A stretch of DNA of 64,000 bases from assembly GCF_029784135.1 (NCBI RefSeq), contig NC_073746.1, forward strand, positions 288,664,089 to 288,728,088. Direction: 5' to 3'. Shown piece after piece: positions 20,166-31,539 of the stretch (the first letter of the stretch is position 1; each line of letters starts with the position of its first letter). Source of the stretch: Toxorhynchites rutilus septentrionalis. Taxonomy: Eukaryota > Arthropoda > Insecta > Diptera > Culicidae. The position numbers were made by a program, and so were the translations under genes. The notes below the pieces were generated by a model, which did not search any database, had not been told where the DNA came from, and saw nothing but the letters and a program-made list of their open reading frames with translations.

Positions 20166-23109
20166 TGACGTCTCCAAAGTAATTTCCACGCATAACCTGA
20201 TATAGAAGAAGATATTAGCTATGTGACGACCAAGTAGCTGTAGCTCCAAAAATGTGTAACCATGCGTTTCCATTGATCAAGTTCAACAAGGTTTGATTAA
20301 AATCGCTCGAATTTATTCTTTCGTGGATTTGTTGCATCGAATGAAACCAACATTGAACAATCGCGCGTATGCTTCAAAAAATAATTCGTTATTTCGTTTA
20401 TCACTCTGATAAATAGTACAATCAGAGTCATGGTCAATGGTTCGTGTCTTTAGAATAGAATTAATTTTATTCGCAAAACAATTCAACAGTTCAAAACAAG
20501 AAAAGAGTTCAAAATTAATTAAACCACATTCCGTAATGGGTGTCATCAGGAGGTGTAGCAACGCGATAGCAAAATAGTTCTATCAAAAACTCCATACAAA
20601 CTCAATGCTCTGACGCTTGCAGCATTTCAAAACTGCTTCCTAGTTCAACTGCCTTTCAAACGCACTCGGATGCAGAGATGCAACTCATTGCTCATCCCAG
20701 CAAATGCACAGGGTCAAGAGCGAGCGTAAAGCATTGGGAGCGAAAGGGAAGAACGCCTGGGCCGGTGAGGTATTTGTACTCAAACAAGCATCGGATCAAG
20801 TAGTTTCGCCCCTAGGTAATCAAACCGTGGGAATAAGTTTTTAAGTACTTTGGTCTCGTTTTTTTCCTTTTTGTTGTTGTTGTTGTTGATGGAATCCTAC
20901 AGGAAAAATCTCGAGCATGTTTTGCTTTTCGCAGCAGCCGCTATTTCTCGCTTGCCTTTACTTGGTTGTAGCGTGGTAAAGTTTTACAACAGATTGTAGT
21001 TGTGCCTTTTTGAAAAAAAAAAAAAATTAAAACCGTTCACAGTTTGAGGTACAATGAGAGACCACGTTATATTCATTACCGATCTTCAATATTCTATTGA
21101 ACATTTTTGAGAGTAGCTTAATTTCATATCACCAGAACGTGAGATAAAACAACCAACCATCACAGTGAATTTCAATTTGGACAAATTCAATAGCCTTTTG
21201 GCAGCAATCAGAAAAATCTACGGAGAGAGGAAAACGGTACATTGCACTGTGCGCGGGTGGAAATAATTTACATTCGTTCTCAGTTTTCCTTTTGTTTCCA
21301 ATACCACTTGGAATGTGCAGAGTGGTTGAATCGGTTTTCTGGGTGTCTTCAACTTTTCCCCTGGTGCCTCAGGGACGATCAAAACGGGCGGCAAGTTTGT
21401 TTCCCCCTCTCGGCTGCCGCCGCCCACTGTCATCAAAGCATGAGATGTATTTTTGCTGATTTTATTTGCTCAACTTTTTCATGGAAATTTTATTTATTTT
21501 ATTGAATTTGCCACACCTTACCGCCAATGGGAAAGTTTTTCTTCTGCACCTCGAGAGCTATATTTTTTGTTGCTAGCGCGAAGCAGTGGAAGCTTAAAGC
21601 TGTTGAAATCTATGGATGCTTTGCACATTATCCATTTTGTGCAAATAGATCAATTGAATTCATGCCAGCCGGGATCTGTTCAGACTGATTTGAATCGACC
21701 TTTTGCTGCACTAAGGTTGTCTAATGACACATTGGAAATTTGTTAAAAAGGAAAGTTACCTGCATTACCATACAAATTTTGGATATGCAAATGTCTAGTG
21801 TAAATCCTCAAAACTTGTCAAAAATAAATGAACGTTATCAATCAATGAAACACACAAATTCAATACTTCGTACTCGGAATTTTCGCCACAAAAAACAGAC
21901 AAACTTAAATCCCAACCGAACCACATTTCAGACAAACCCCATCGTGGTCACCAGCAGCATGGCATTATAAATTTCCGAATAACTTTACGTAACCTCAGGG
22001 ATCCGGAGGGGCTATCCCCACGCGCCACTTGTGGCGCAATATCCCACCGAAAAGAGCTTTTTATAATGACGTTACATAAATCAGAATCTGATTTATTGGA
22101 TCCATTTCAATGCAAAATGAATGAGCACATTAAGTGATATCAATTATACTGTCAACTGTGCTGCTTTTCCATGCTGTCCTTGCACACGATTCCGAACATA
22201 GTTTGAATGGTTCTTCTCAAGTGGTCATCCCTTTTCCCATACAAGCGACAGGATAAAATTTCCGGCAAGAAAAACATTAGTCAGTGCGATGAAATAATGC
22301 AGATAATTTTGGTTAGGGTGCAAATGTAATTTGCATTTGTCTAACGTCTCTCTCGTTGCCCGGCTGAATACCATCGAATGCGTCTTTTTTGTTCGCAGTG
22401 GACGGTCCGACATAATCCAATTTATGTTACCCCTTTCACATGGGGGACAAAGCATTTCCACACAGTCATTATTCGGCTCGGCTGGCCTGTCTGGAATGGT
22501 AGGTAGGTGCCACATGCCCTGTCCCATAAACCGCACCTTGTTGTTTGTGAAGAGAAGAAAGAGAGTCTAGCCCCGATGCAAACAAGTAATGGGGAACCGC
22601 CTGAAAAATACAAATAAATAATTAAAATGCATTTAAATCATTTGTACAACATAAATGAATAAACACGCCACGGCAAACAGGTCACTGTGCAGAGGGGAAG
22701 CTGTTTTTCACACATTCCACATTGAGTTTGAATTGCATTGTCCCGTTTGCTTCGCTATTGTTTTAATGGATGCATGGGTTTGGAATTGGGGCTTGCAATT
22801 ACATTGCGAGGCGATGTTTTTACACTGACGAGAACAGCAACAACCGAAGTCTATGGGATCAGTTCCGGGGGTGTTGTTTTCTACGGTGTCTGAAAGAAAA
22901 TCCTGGCAAACTCACTCATGTTCATTTTGCTTTTGTTCTGCTCGGAGTGTGCTGTGGACGGCAATGGGCTGACCAATTAGTAAGCAACGTGAATAAATTA
23001 TATTATGGTTTAAATTAAACTATGGCTTTAGGTTGAGAGCTCGTACCATTATTATTCTATGTTTTATTTTTCTTGCATTTGAGCTCAATCAAATATTCAA
23101 AGCGTTTGT
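20166..23109. other. Long stretch without recognisable gene
   Basis: Mixed composition with a TTG trinucleotide run (~20870-20888), an A tract (~21014-21027) and otherwise single-copy-looking sequence. The longest ORFs (about 80-100 codons) have no family motifs. It could be intron or intergenic DNA. Confidence 0.5.
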
Positions 23110-23336
23110 TTTTTTTTTAATTTGTTTATTTTTACAGGCTCAGCTACATAAGTTCAAAAGAGCCGAATTCTTAAATATATTTTTTAAAACTATATATAAA
23201 CAATTTTTCTAACTCTACGGTTAGTAAGGTGGAAAACCGGGTACTCCAGATTTACTAGAGCTTAGAAGAGTGAGATATTTTTACAATGTTGATGATCACA
23301 CTCAGTTCTTAAATCTATTCGTATATCTATTGTATA

Positions 23337-24621
23337 TTAGGCTGTCAAAAAAGTCCTGCGGTATTTTTTTTGAATTTTCATTTGTTCATAAAATTAGTTA
23401 CAATCATCTGTTTTAAGTCAAATATGCGCCGTTTTGTTCGATGACTTGTTCCCAACGAGATGCCAACTTCATAATACCCCTGTTATAGAAGCTGGCTTCC
23501 TTATTGGCAAAAAACTCGGATAGCCAATTTTCACAGGCCTCTTTTGTGGCTTACTTCTGACTACCTAGCTCGTTCGCCATGGACAAAAACAGGTGGTAGT
23601 TACTTGGTGCAAGGTCCGGACTATACGGCGGATGCAAAAGAACCTCCCATCCGAGCTCCCGGAGCTTCTGGCGCGTCACCAAAGAAGTGTGTGGCCTGGC
23701 GTTGTCCTGATGGAAGACAATGCGACCTCTGTTTATCAAAGATGGCCTCTACTTCATGAGTGCTACCTTCAAGCGGTCCAGTTGTTGGCAGTACAGGTCC
23801 GAATTGAGCGTTTGGCCATAGGGAAGCAGCTCATAATAGATTATTCCTTGACAATCCCACCAAACACACAGCAGAACCTTCCTGGCCGTTAATGAGGGCT
23901 TGGCCACCGTCTGAGCCGCTTCAGCGGGCTTCGACCACGACCGTTTGCGCTTCACGTTGTCGTAAGTGACCCACTTTTCATCGCCAGTCACCATCCGCTT
24001 CAGAAACGGGTCGATTTTGTTGCGATTCAGTAGCGATTCACATGCGTCGATACGGTCAAAGATGTTTTTTTGCGTCAACGTGTGTGGCACCCATACATCG
24101 AGCTTCTTTGTGAATCCAAGCTTCTTCAAATGGTTAATAACGGTTTGATGACTTATCCCCAGCTCCTGGCCGATGCTACGGCTGCTACTATGCCGGTCTT
24201 CCTCGGCTAATTCAGCGATTTTGTCGCAATTTTCGACGACAGGCCTTCCGGAGCGTGGCGCATCTTCGACGACTTCTACACCAGAACGAAAACGTTGAAA
24301 CCATCGTTGTGCGGTGGAAATGGAAACTGTATCGGGTCCATAAACTGCACAAATTTTATTGGCAGCTTGAGATGCATTTTTGCCTTTGTCATAACAGTAC
24401 TGTAAAATATGTCGGATTTTCTCTTTATTTTGCTCCATATTTGCGACACTATAACTCACGAACGACTTAACCAAACAAAACACTGTCAAGGACTATATTA
24501 TAGCGCGCAAAAATACCTTTCCAACAAGCTATAGTATGACTCGATACAATGAATACAACTAGAACTACGCGCTTACAACGACACCTTGCGGAAATACCGC
24601 AGGACTTTTTTGACAGCCTAA
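23337..24621 (-). mobile_element. mariner element, full length, inactivated
   Basis: TIRs TTAGGCTGTCAAAAAAGTCC and its reverse complement extend over about 30 bp, with TA on both sides (23335-23336, 24622-24623). Length 1285 bp is normal for mariner. The LINE copy at 27437-27445 shows the uninterrupted target (ATTGTATATTTAC), an empty site within the same window. Confidence 0.97.
23413..24438 (-). pseudogene. mariner transposase, two nonsense codons, DDN catalytic triad
   Basis: A single frame of 342 codons runs from the ATG at 24438 to the stop at 23413, normal for mariner (~345 aa); an upstream in-frame ATG at 24489 is less likely. The N-terminus has the HTH (NASQAANKICAVYG) and WFQRFRSG. 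The catalytic core has TGDEKW (first Asp), HQDNARPH (second Asp) and, 34 residues on, SPDLAPSNYHLF, where family members have Asp: here Asn (AAC, 23601-23599). TAG at 23751-23749 replaces a Lys-like codon, and a TAA lies near 23553-23551 about 45 codons before the end. So one missense and two nonsense changes, no frameshift: a young dead copy. Confidence 0.95.
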
Positions 24622-24892
24622 TATTTACATTTCAACTCATTTTACTGCTTATAGCAAGGGGGGCCAATTGCTCACAATGGATGAAAAGGAAAGCATTTAG
24701 TACTTTAAGAAAAGAGAAGTGATAGCTGAAATAACTTAAAATAATTCATTATTGGGTGAATTGCTTTCAGAAGTGAAGTGTGCTTGCATAATAACGTATG
24801 CATTAAAAAATAAACTAATTTCGGATGGTGATGAAAAAAGAAACTACGAAAGATAATTCAATGAACCCAACTTGCCTTGAATCCTGCGTTTA

Positions 24893-25097
24893 TCAAGACT
24901 TCCTCAAGAATGCTTCGATGCCACTATCATTCGATTTGCGGTAGCCACAACATTTTATTACTTCGGGGGAAAGGCGAGAGCATCGAGCGGTTCCGCCGCC
25001 CGAATATGCTGCGCAACCGTAAATTGCAGCAGAAGCTGAAGATCTAATGCAAGGTGGCTTCATCATTTCACACCTTGGGCCGCCCAAACAGCAGCTG
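24893..25097 (-). pseudogene. Cys-rich ORF fragment cut by a transposon
   Basis: The - strand frame ending at 24893 encodes a Cys-rich stretch (eight Cys in about 65 residues: CCLGGPRC, PPC, GC, ARC, KCC). Its upstream end runs into the left TIR of the 25098-25763 element. On the far side of that element an in-frame ATG (near 25783) precedes hydrophobic residues. I do not recognise the family; codon choice is less AT-biased than neighbours. It may be a broken small gene or chance. Confidence 0.3.
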
Positions 25098-25763
25098 AAG
25101 GTACCGTTCTGAATCATATTTCGGATATGATGCAAAAAACAGATCTAAACATTATGCACATGTATTATTTGGTTGATATTTTTAAGAAATTAGTTCAATA
25201 TGCTTTTAAGCTTTCTAGTTTGGTACCCATTTGATTGGAAACATGAAAAAGTCATCGAATAAAATGCTTTTCAAATGAAGCGAATAAGAATCAAACACTA
25301 AATCAAATTTCGGACTTCTAAATCAAATTTCGGACAGATTGAATTCAGATTTCGGACACTTTATTTTGTTCTTTTTTGGACGAAAATTACATTACACTTG
25401 ATTATATTTTATAGTTAACTGCGAAACACTTACCAAGCAATCACAGTAAACTGTTAACGATGATGAGAACTGATGAAACATGGGAGAAATTTAAATATTT
25501 ATGAACGGGTAAATTCTACGTGCTCACGCTAGGGAAACGTCAAACACAAACGATAATAAGTAGTGTTGTAAAAATACATTTGAATTATTTTATAATTCAA
25601 ATGTAGTTCTCATGTGAAATGATAGTGAAACCAAGGGATTACTCTAAAGAAGCAATTGTGATATTAATTTGATAGTTATATCATCAGTGCATTAAGCATT
25701 TCAAGATATAAAAACAAAGTGTCCGAAATATGATGTTGTTGGAAATATGATTCAGAACGGTAC
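25098..25763 (-). mobile_element. pogo-like non-autonomous element (deletion derivative)
   Basis: Left end TACCGTTCTGAATCATATTT and right end AAATATGATTCAGAACGGTA are inverted repeats; TA is the likely target. Inside are several GTCCGAAATTTGATT-like boxes (near 25310-25365). Read on the - strand, 25320-25560 matches 49380-49620 and 25125-25330 matches 50520-50745, the two ends of the element that still has a psq-type HTH exon. It is thus an internal-deletion form of that family. Confidence 0.75.
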
Positions 25764-26521
25764 TGATGAAAAACATCTTTCCGGCGAAGCGCGACGTCGC
25801 ACAGTGCGTTGAATATATGGGAATGCGGGACAAAAATCAAAACAACCCTTATAGTCATTTTTTCGGATAGGTATAATGTTAGTTATGATGAAATCTACTG
25901 TTTGCATTAAAGACTTATGTATTATACGTAATCGCAAAAGTGTCTTTTATATCTCATCCGACGACACAGTGACCTAAATGCCACCGTGGTGATTTTTCAT
26001 TTTTTTATACATTTTTTCGTCTAAGTTGCTAATGCTTCAGTTTTAACAAATAAATACATTTTACTGTAGGGCAATGTTTGATTTATATATTCTTACTCTT
26101 TGCATAAAAGATGCTTTATGTTTTTTTGTACATAATCGCAAAAGTTTCTTAAATCAATAATGTTATGAAGAAATAAAATGCTTCCCGGAATATTTCTCCT
26201 GTTTAGATAATACACAAATAATATAATCTTTTATTTTTTATCCGATGGCAAAGTTACGCAAACGCAACTGTGGTGATTTTTCAATTTTTAAATGTTTATT
26301 CTAGGGTCACATTTTTACATTCCATACATGTATTGTATAGCAGGAGAAACTCTACACTATTTATTATTTATTTATTATTTTGGAATTTACCTTAAAGGTA
26401 ATTTTTTTTTCTCTATTTTGTTATATTTGTTCGTTTATGAATAAGTACACCTCTTTTAATCAATGTGATGAGAAAGCTTATGTCTTATTTCTTTTCTTAC
26501 ATATTTCGATTATTTTGTAAA
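25764..26521. other. AT-rich stretch with internal direct repeats
   Basis: TAATCGCAAAAGT and GTGGTGATTTTTCA occur near 25930/25989 and again near 26134/26270, in the same order, suggesting an old duplication of about 200-280 bp. No gene recognised. Confidence 0.5.
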
Positions 26522-27166
26522 TCATTCAGTTTCATTAAAAAGACAAACAGAATAAAATTCAACTGTATCAGCAAAATAAGAAGAAATATCATTGACATCC
26601 GTGTGATGATTATTTGCTATAGTTTTTCTCTTCCCTGCTGTGGAAGGGTCAGGAGAAAGCAACATATAGTTCACCAAGTTCTTATTACTGTACATTCTTG
26701 ATGCTTTCCTTGTATGCTTCAACCTGTTCTTCCTGATCAGCCTGTGTGTAGCTTCTAAAGCCTCTTCCGATAACTGGCCAATAGGCAGATTAAATGCTTC
26801 CATAATATCTAAACTGTGTACCAATAACTTATGTACAGTTACAGTCATAAAATACCATCCGTATAGGCTTATGTAGAGATCTCTTGTATCCGACAATAGT
26901 TTTTGGTATTTGGACATTTCAATTTTTCGCCCCGACGATATTATACGGAGAATTGTAGCGAAATTCGTTATCAGCTCCACACTTAGCCCTGTTATTTCCG
27001 CGCTGTTTGTGGATCCGAGAAAAATTTTCGTGCAGTGTTGCCGTCATTGCTTGAACCATACTCCGGTTTCAGCTTGTCGACAACTAGACCCATCCTTGAC
27101 TTGAACGCCTCTTGAATTTCTCGCTTCCTGCTTTCATACTCTTGCATATGTTCAGCAGTTTTCACT
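26522..27166 (-). pseudogene. Transib transposase, C-terminal part
   Basis: On the - strand, 27164-26990 reads WQVKTAEHMQEYE and then NDGNTARKFFSDP, typical of Transib; a one-base frameshift follows (near 26999), then ILRIISSGRKI, LYGWYFMTVTVHKLLVHS and LPIGQLSEEALEA before a stop at 26522. The SEEALEA segment carries the Glu taken as the third catalytic residue in Transib, the family from which RAG1 is thought to descend. It is separated from the middle part (27804-28535) by a LINE insertion. Confidence 0.85.
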
Positions 27167-27176
27167 TGCCAGGTTG

Positions 27177-27753
27177 CCTGGTTATTTTTTATATAAATCG
27201 TTTATTTTTACAGGCTCAGTTACATTAGTTTAAAGGAGCAGAATTCTTAAATATATGTTTTAAAACTATACATAAATAATTTTCCTAACACTATGGTTAG
27301 TAAGGTGGAAAACCGATTACTCGCGGTTTACTCGAGTTTAGAGGGTGACATATTCTTTCAGGAAAGGGATGGGATATAAGGGAATTGTTACAATGTTGAT
27401 GATCACACTCGATTCTTAAATCTATTCGTATATGAATTGTATATTTACATTTCAACTTATTTTGCTGTTTATACCAAGGGGGCCAATCGCTCGCAATGGA
27501 TGAAAAGGAGGGTATAAGGACATAGGTACAATCACACACGAAGATCGATAGCTTTAAGGAAAACATATATTTGGGTCATGTAATCAAGGTCTAACCGAGC
27601 CAACACATCTCTCACCGGCACATTGGGCTGTCTTCCTCGGGCCCGAAGGGAGTTTTCTAAATTCGATCTGGCGACCAGATACACCTCGCACGACCAAACA
27701 ACATGCTCGATGTCGTGATAACCTTGACCACAGACGCAGAGATTGTTGCTAGG
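27177..27753 (-). mobile_element. 5'-truncated LINE inside Transib relic
   Basis: The 11-bp TTGCCAGGTTG occurs on both sides (27166-27176 and 27754-27764), a clean target-site duplication. 27753-27532 encodes the last ~73 residues of a non-LTR retrotransposon polyprotein: CVCGQGYHDIEHVVWSC, a CC-H-C-like motif after the RNase H region, then ARSNLENSLRARG and a stop. The rest is 3' UTR ending in a T-rich (poly-A) tract. It resembles R1/LOA/Jockey-type LINEs; the clade is not settled. Confidence 0.9.
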
Positions 27754-27803
27754 TTGCCAGGTTGAAATGAATGATAGTTATTATTTATACACTCTTAAAC
27801 ATT

Positions 27804-28535
27804 CTATAATGCTAACCTGTAACCGATGTGAATTACGCATTCGAAACATTTTATCTTGCAATGCTGTGGTGACACGCCTAGCTTGTAAGTTTCGGTATTT
27901 GATACTGTCTCAACAGCCTTCGATGAATTCATCTCTTTCGGAAAAGATAAAAAAATTAAGCATTTTGCAGAAGCTTTATTCCCGGAAAGCACATTTGCCA
28001 CCTTTCCATCTATCATAGTAAGATGGAATTCAAAACTTACAACGATCTGAGCGCTATCGTTGTTGATGATGAAAATCTGTAACGCTTTAATTTTCTTCTC
28101 CATTTCTGACTGAATGCCTAGAATAGCTTGTGAGTCTTTCTTCGTGAACACAAATTTAAGCGGTCCACAGTACGCTGTTGAACTTGGCCGAGGATTCATC
28201 CAGATGATAGCGTTATTTGCGGAGTCGAACAGTTTTAAGGGAACCAGTGCAAAGACCAACAAACTTTCGTCTGAACTTCCTGCTTCCGTAAACTTTTGCT
28301 TGTATGCACTATGCCCTGAACTACCGTCAAAACCCCATTTACAGACGAGATTGACTGAAGTTGAAGTCATTAGCGAAATTTCTTTGACGATGCTAGCGGA
28401 GGTGCAATTCATAAGATGTTGTAAATCTACTTCAGCAGACGTCTCGGTCGCAGAGATCAATTTAGGAGTTATTTTCGCTTTTTCTTGTTTCAATGCATAA
28501 AGACTTGTTGGCAAATTTGGATGCATTTCATTCAA
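27804..28535 (-). pseudogene. Transib transposase, middle part
   Basis: 243 open codons on the - strand. Diagnostic blocks in order: SATETSAEVDLQHLMNCTS, CKWGFDGSSGHSAYKQKF, FALVPLKL, IIWMNPRPSSTAYCGPLKF, FHLTMIDGKVANVL and KCFECVIHIGYRL. DGSSGHS and MIDGK hold the Asp residues regarded as the first two of the DDE triad shared with RAG1. The N-terminal third is absent, replaced upstream by a foldback element near 28600. The stop at 27804 lies about 35 bases before the LINE target, so some sequence between the halves is also damaged. Confidence 0.9.
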
Positions 28536-28599
28536 AGTACTTCGAAGTACATTGTACTTTCTTTCAGAGAGATATAAATCAACATATAGAGCCAGGCTT

Positions 28600-29206
28600 C
28601 GGGACTTGTGGTGAACGGAAAGATATACAGTACGAAGTGCCTGCCGGAAGTTGCACTACGAAACGAAAGGTGTGGTTATGGGGGCCAATAAAAATAGTTG
28701 TCTCGATTTTACATTCGGAACTTGCTACGAAATGTTGATTTGCACGATAATATACCCGCAAAATATTAGCTCAATCGGACTTCATTTACTGGTGTCGCAG
28801 ACGTTAAAATTTGAGTTTTTTGAAAACCGAAAAATCACCGGAAATCGGGGTATTTAAAAACGTAACGTTTGCGACACCAGCAAATGAAATGAGATTATAT
28901 TTTGCATAAGGTGTATTATCGTGCAAATCAATAATTTGTAGCGAGTTCCGAATGAAAAATCGAGATAACTTTTTTTATTGGCACCCAAAACTATACTTTT
29001 CGTTTCGTACTCCCAGAATGCCGATTTTAGACAAATTTTTTTTTTCGAGATGACACTAGATCTCGACGTTTCATGAAATTTTAAGACAGTTGGCATCAAA
29101 AAAAAAAAATTCGAGAACCCCGATTTCCTTTACTCCATCTGGGTGATTTTTCGATTTTCAAAAAACTCAAACTTTGACCGCTTTGCGCCACCTTACCTTA
29201 GGAAAA
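28600..29206. mobile_element. Foldback element, partial copy 3
   Basis: Contains the same internal palindrome as 5035-6162: GCTACGAAATGTTGATTTGC, TTGAGTTTTTTGAAAACCG and its inverse, CGAGATGACACTAGATCTCG and CAAACTTTGACCGCTTTGCG. Outer ends are missing or eroded. No coding capacity. Confidence 0.8.
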
Positions 29207-30000
29207 TACCTAAAGCGTCACATAGGGGTTTTTGAAAATTCGGAAAATTGCCGAAGTGACGGCCATGTTTGTTAAAAATGAGTTATTTTTCAAGAAAAAT
29301 CAATGTTTAGACGGTCATAAAAAACGAAAAAATGAGATATCAAAAAACGGCTATGTAACGCCTTAGATAATTCTTTCTTACATACTCATAAAAAAATTCA
29401 GCTAAATCGGCCGAGTAGATCCTAAGATATCGATACCACCAGTTGAAAAAACATGGTTTCGATAAAAACGCGTTTAATAATTCGTACAGCTATACTATAT
29501 CCCTTGAGGTGACTTCATACGTTTGGCTGTAACTGTCCAACGAAATCAAATACCGTAAAATCCTTTTGGGACAAAATTTCTGAGGTTTTAAGCTTCCCAA
29601 AAATGCAAAAACAAATTTTTTTTCGAACTTCCAGACTGGGATCCCCCCTTAACCGATGGTTCGAAAACACAATTTTTGCCCTTTTTTTCTTCTACAAAAA
29701 TTCACTACTACTGGGCCGATTCAGATGATCGACATATCAAATAGAAGCTTATGAGTTAGTTTTCTTTTTCTTTAGGGTATCTATTTCCATTTTGGGGTGG
29801 TCCGAAAAATATATTTTCTCTTATTTTTTTTATATTTTTCCAGAAATGACATTTTTTCAAAAATTCATAAATTTTGAGCTACTAATTTATAAAAAAAAAA
29901 ATGTTTTTTTAAAGATAGACTATTGGCTTCAATTTGATATGTCGATCATCTGAAATGGTTCAGTTGTTCAATAGTCATGAATTTTTGAAAAATGTCTTTT
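29207..30000 (+). repeat. AT-rich dispersed repeats
   Basis: 29207-29660 is the inverted relative of 49960-50290 (CCTAAAGCGTCACATAGGG against CCCTATGTAACGCTTTAGG, and RTTTTTGAAAATTCG). 29690-30000 is related to repeat R1 and contains an inverted ACATTTTTTCAAAAATTCAT pair (~29852 and ~29972). No gene. Confidence 0.6.
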
Positions 30001-30009
30001 CTAAATTGT

Positions 30010-31380
30010 GTTGGAACGGCTTTCAGAGCTTATCAAGACAAATATTTTCAAATGCCATCAACGAACAGTTTTTATGTTTGCCCCAAAAAGAATGATAAGC
30101 GAATGAAGAGAGCGTATTTTTTGTGTAGAAATATCAATAACTTTGAGTAGAGTTGCGATATTAACAAGTTCTGCATCACACAATGTTTGTCTTAGTAAGC
30201 TGAATACAGTTTGCAAGTAAAATTCGAAATATAAAAGTTAGAGCAAAAAAAAAACGTTTTTTTTATGGTGACCCTAATCCAACTTACAAAAAAGCGCTAT
30301 ATCGGATATTCAAGAGATATGAACAAAACTTTGTTCTACAAATTTCCTTAAAACAACTGACGCTAAAACATTGTCGAACCATATCTACCTCTATCTATAA
30401 AGATAAGAAAGTTAGATATTTTATTTCATCGAAAATTTTGGTAACCCTTTTTCGCCAACATCAAAATGAGCGCTTTATCATATGCCAATTATGACATAGT
30501 TCGACAATATTGTAGCCCCAATTGTTAAATGAACTTTGTAGAACAAAGATTCTTTTTATCTTTTAATATAATCGATTTAGCGCTTTTTCCTAAGTTGCAT
30601 TAAAGCGGTTTTTTTGCTCTAACTTTTATATTTCAAATTCTACATCAAAACTATCTTCGTATGCCTTTTAGAGCTTATCAATGCCAACATTTTGCGGTGC
30701 ATAACTTGTCAATATTTTAATCCTACTCAAAGTTATTATTGGTTTTTTACCCAAAAACTCATGATTTCAATTTTAATTTACTCAAACACAACAAAGAACA
30801 TAGTTTTGAAAATCACACATCATGTAGAGTGAACTCTGATTTTCAAATGCCGCCAATAAACTTTGTTTATGTTTGCCACAGAAAGATTGACAAACAATTG
30901 CAGAAAGCGTTTTTTTTTTTGAAGAAATATCGATAACTTTGAGTGAAGTTGAGATATTGACAAGTTCTGCATCTAAAAATATTTGTATAAGTAAGCTCTA
31001 GAAGTTTGCATGTAGAATTTGAAATATACAAGCAAAAAACAGTTGTTTTAATGTTTACCGTAACGCAACATAGAAAAAATGCGCTATATCGGTTATTTCA
31101 GGAGATAGAAAAAAACTTCGTTCAACAAAGATTTCTCAAATAAATGGGACTACAACATTGTCGAACTATGTTTACCTCTATGTATAAAAATAAGAAAATT
31201 ATATTTTTTATTTCATCGACAATTTTGGTCGCCCTATTCCTGATAACATAAAAAGAGCGCTCTATTATATGTAACAACTTTGTCGAAGACAGTTTTTGTC
31301 TAGAGAATAACTGTTGAGCTGTAAATGCTAATTTCTACTTAAATGCACCTCCTGGACCATTGTGCATTGTGCACTGTACT
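30010..31380. repeat. Degenerate long inverted/direct repeat cluster
   Basis: Blocks such as ACAAAACTTTGTTCTACAAA, AACATTGTCGAAC, GCTCTAACTTTTATA and ATATCGATAACTTTGAG appear in both orientations between 30010 and 31330. The same set occurs at 43660-44800, where both ends read CCACTTAAATGCA/CTCCTGGACCATTGTGCA on one side. It is a foldback-type repeat without coding capacity. Confidence 0.65.
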
Positions 31381-31474
31381 TATTGTAGCCGATTAACTTT
31401 CACCTCGACGTTTAAATTTTATATTTTTTCTCGAAATGAGCCATATTGAAAATATAACAAAAATATGGTTTTTT

Positions 31475-31525
31475 AAACTGTATATAATCGAGTCTAAAAT
31501 TGTATATAATCGAGTACGATCTGTT
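31475..31525. repeat. TATATAATCGAGT fragments
   Basis: Two TGTATATAATCGAGT copies within 35 bases match the ends of the MITE at 41429-41642; another pair lies at 57550-57575. They look like residual ends of that family. Confidence 0.55.
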
Positions 31526-31539
31526 TTACTTATCCCATT

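Larger units (their letters stand above)
23110..24690 (-). mobile_element. LINE 3' end fragment interrupted by mariner
   Basis: 23110-23336 and 24622-24690 together match the 3' UTR of the LINE copy at 27177-27753: TTTATTTTTACAGGCTCAG, TAAGGTGGAAAACCG, ATGTTGATGATCACACTC, TTTACATTTCAACT and CAATGGATGAAAAGGA in order. The T-rich run near 23108 is the poly-A end on the - strand. The mariner at 23337-24621 splits it. Confidence 0.85.

Noticed and set aside
23544..24470. + strand ORFs across the mariner
   Set aside because: Antisense to the transposase reading frame.
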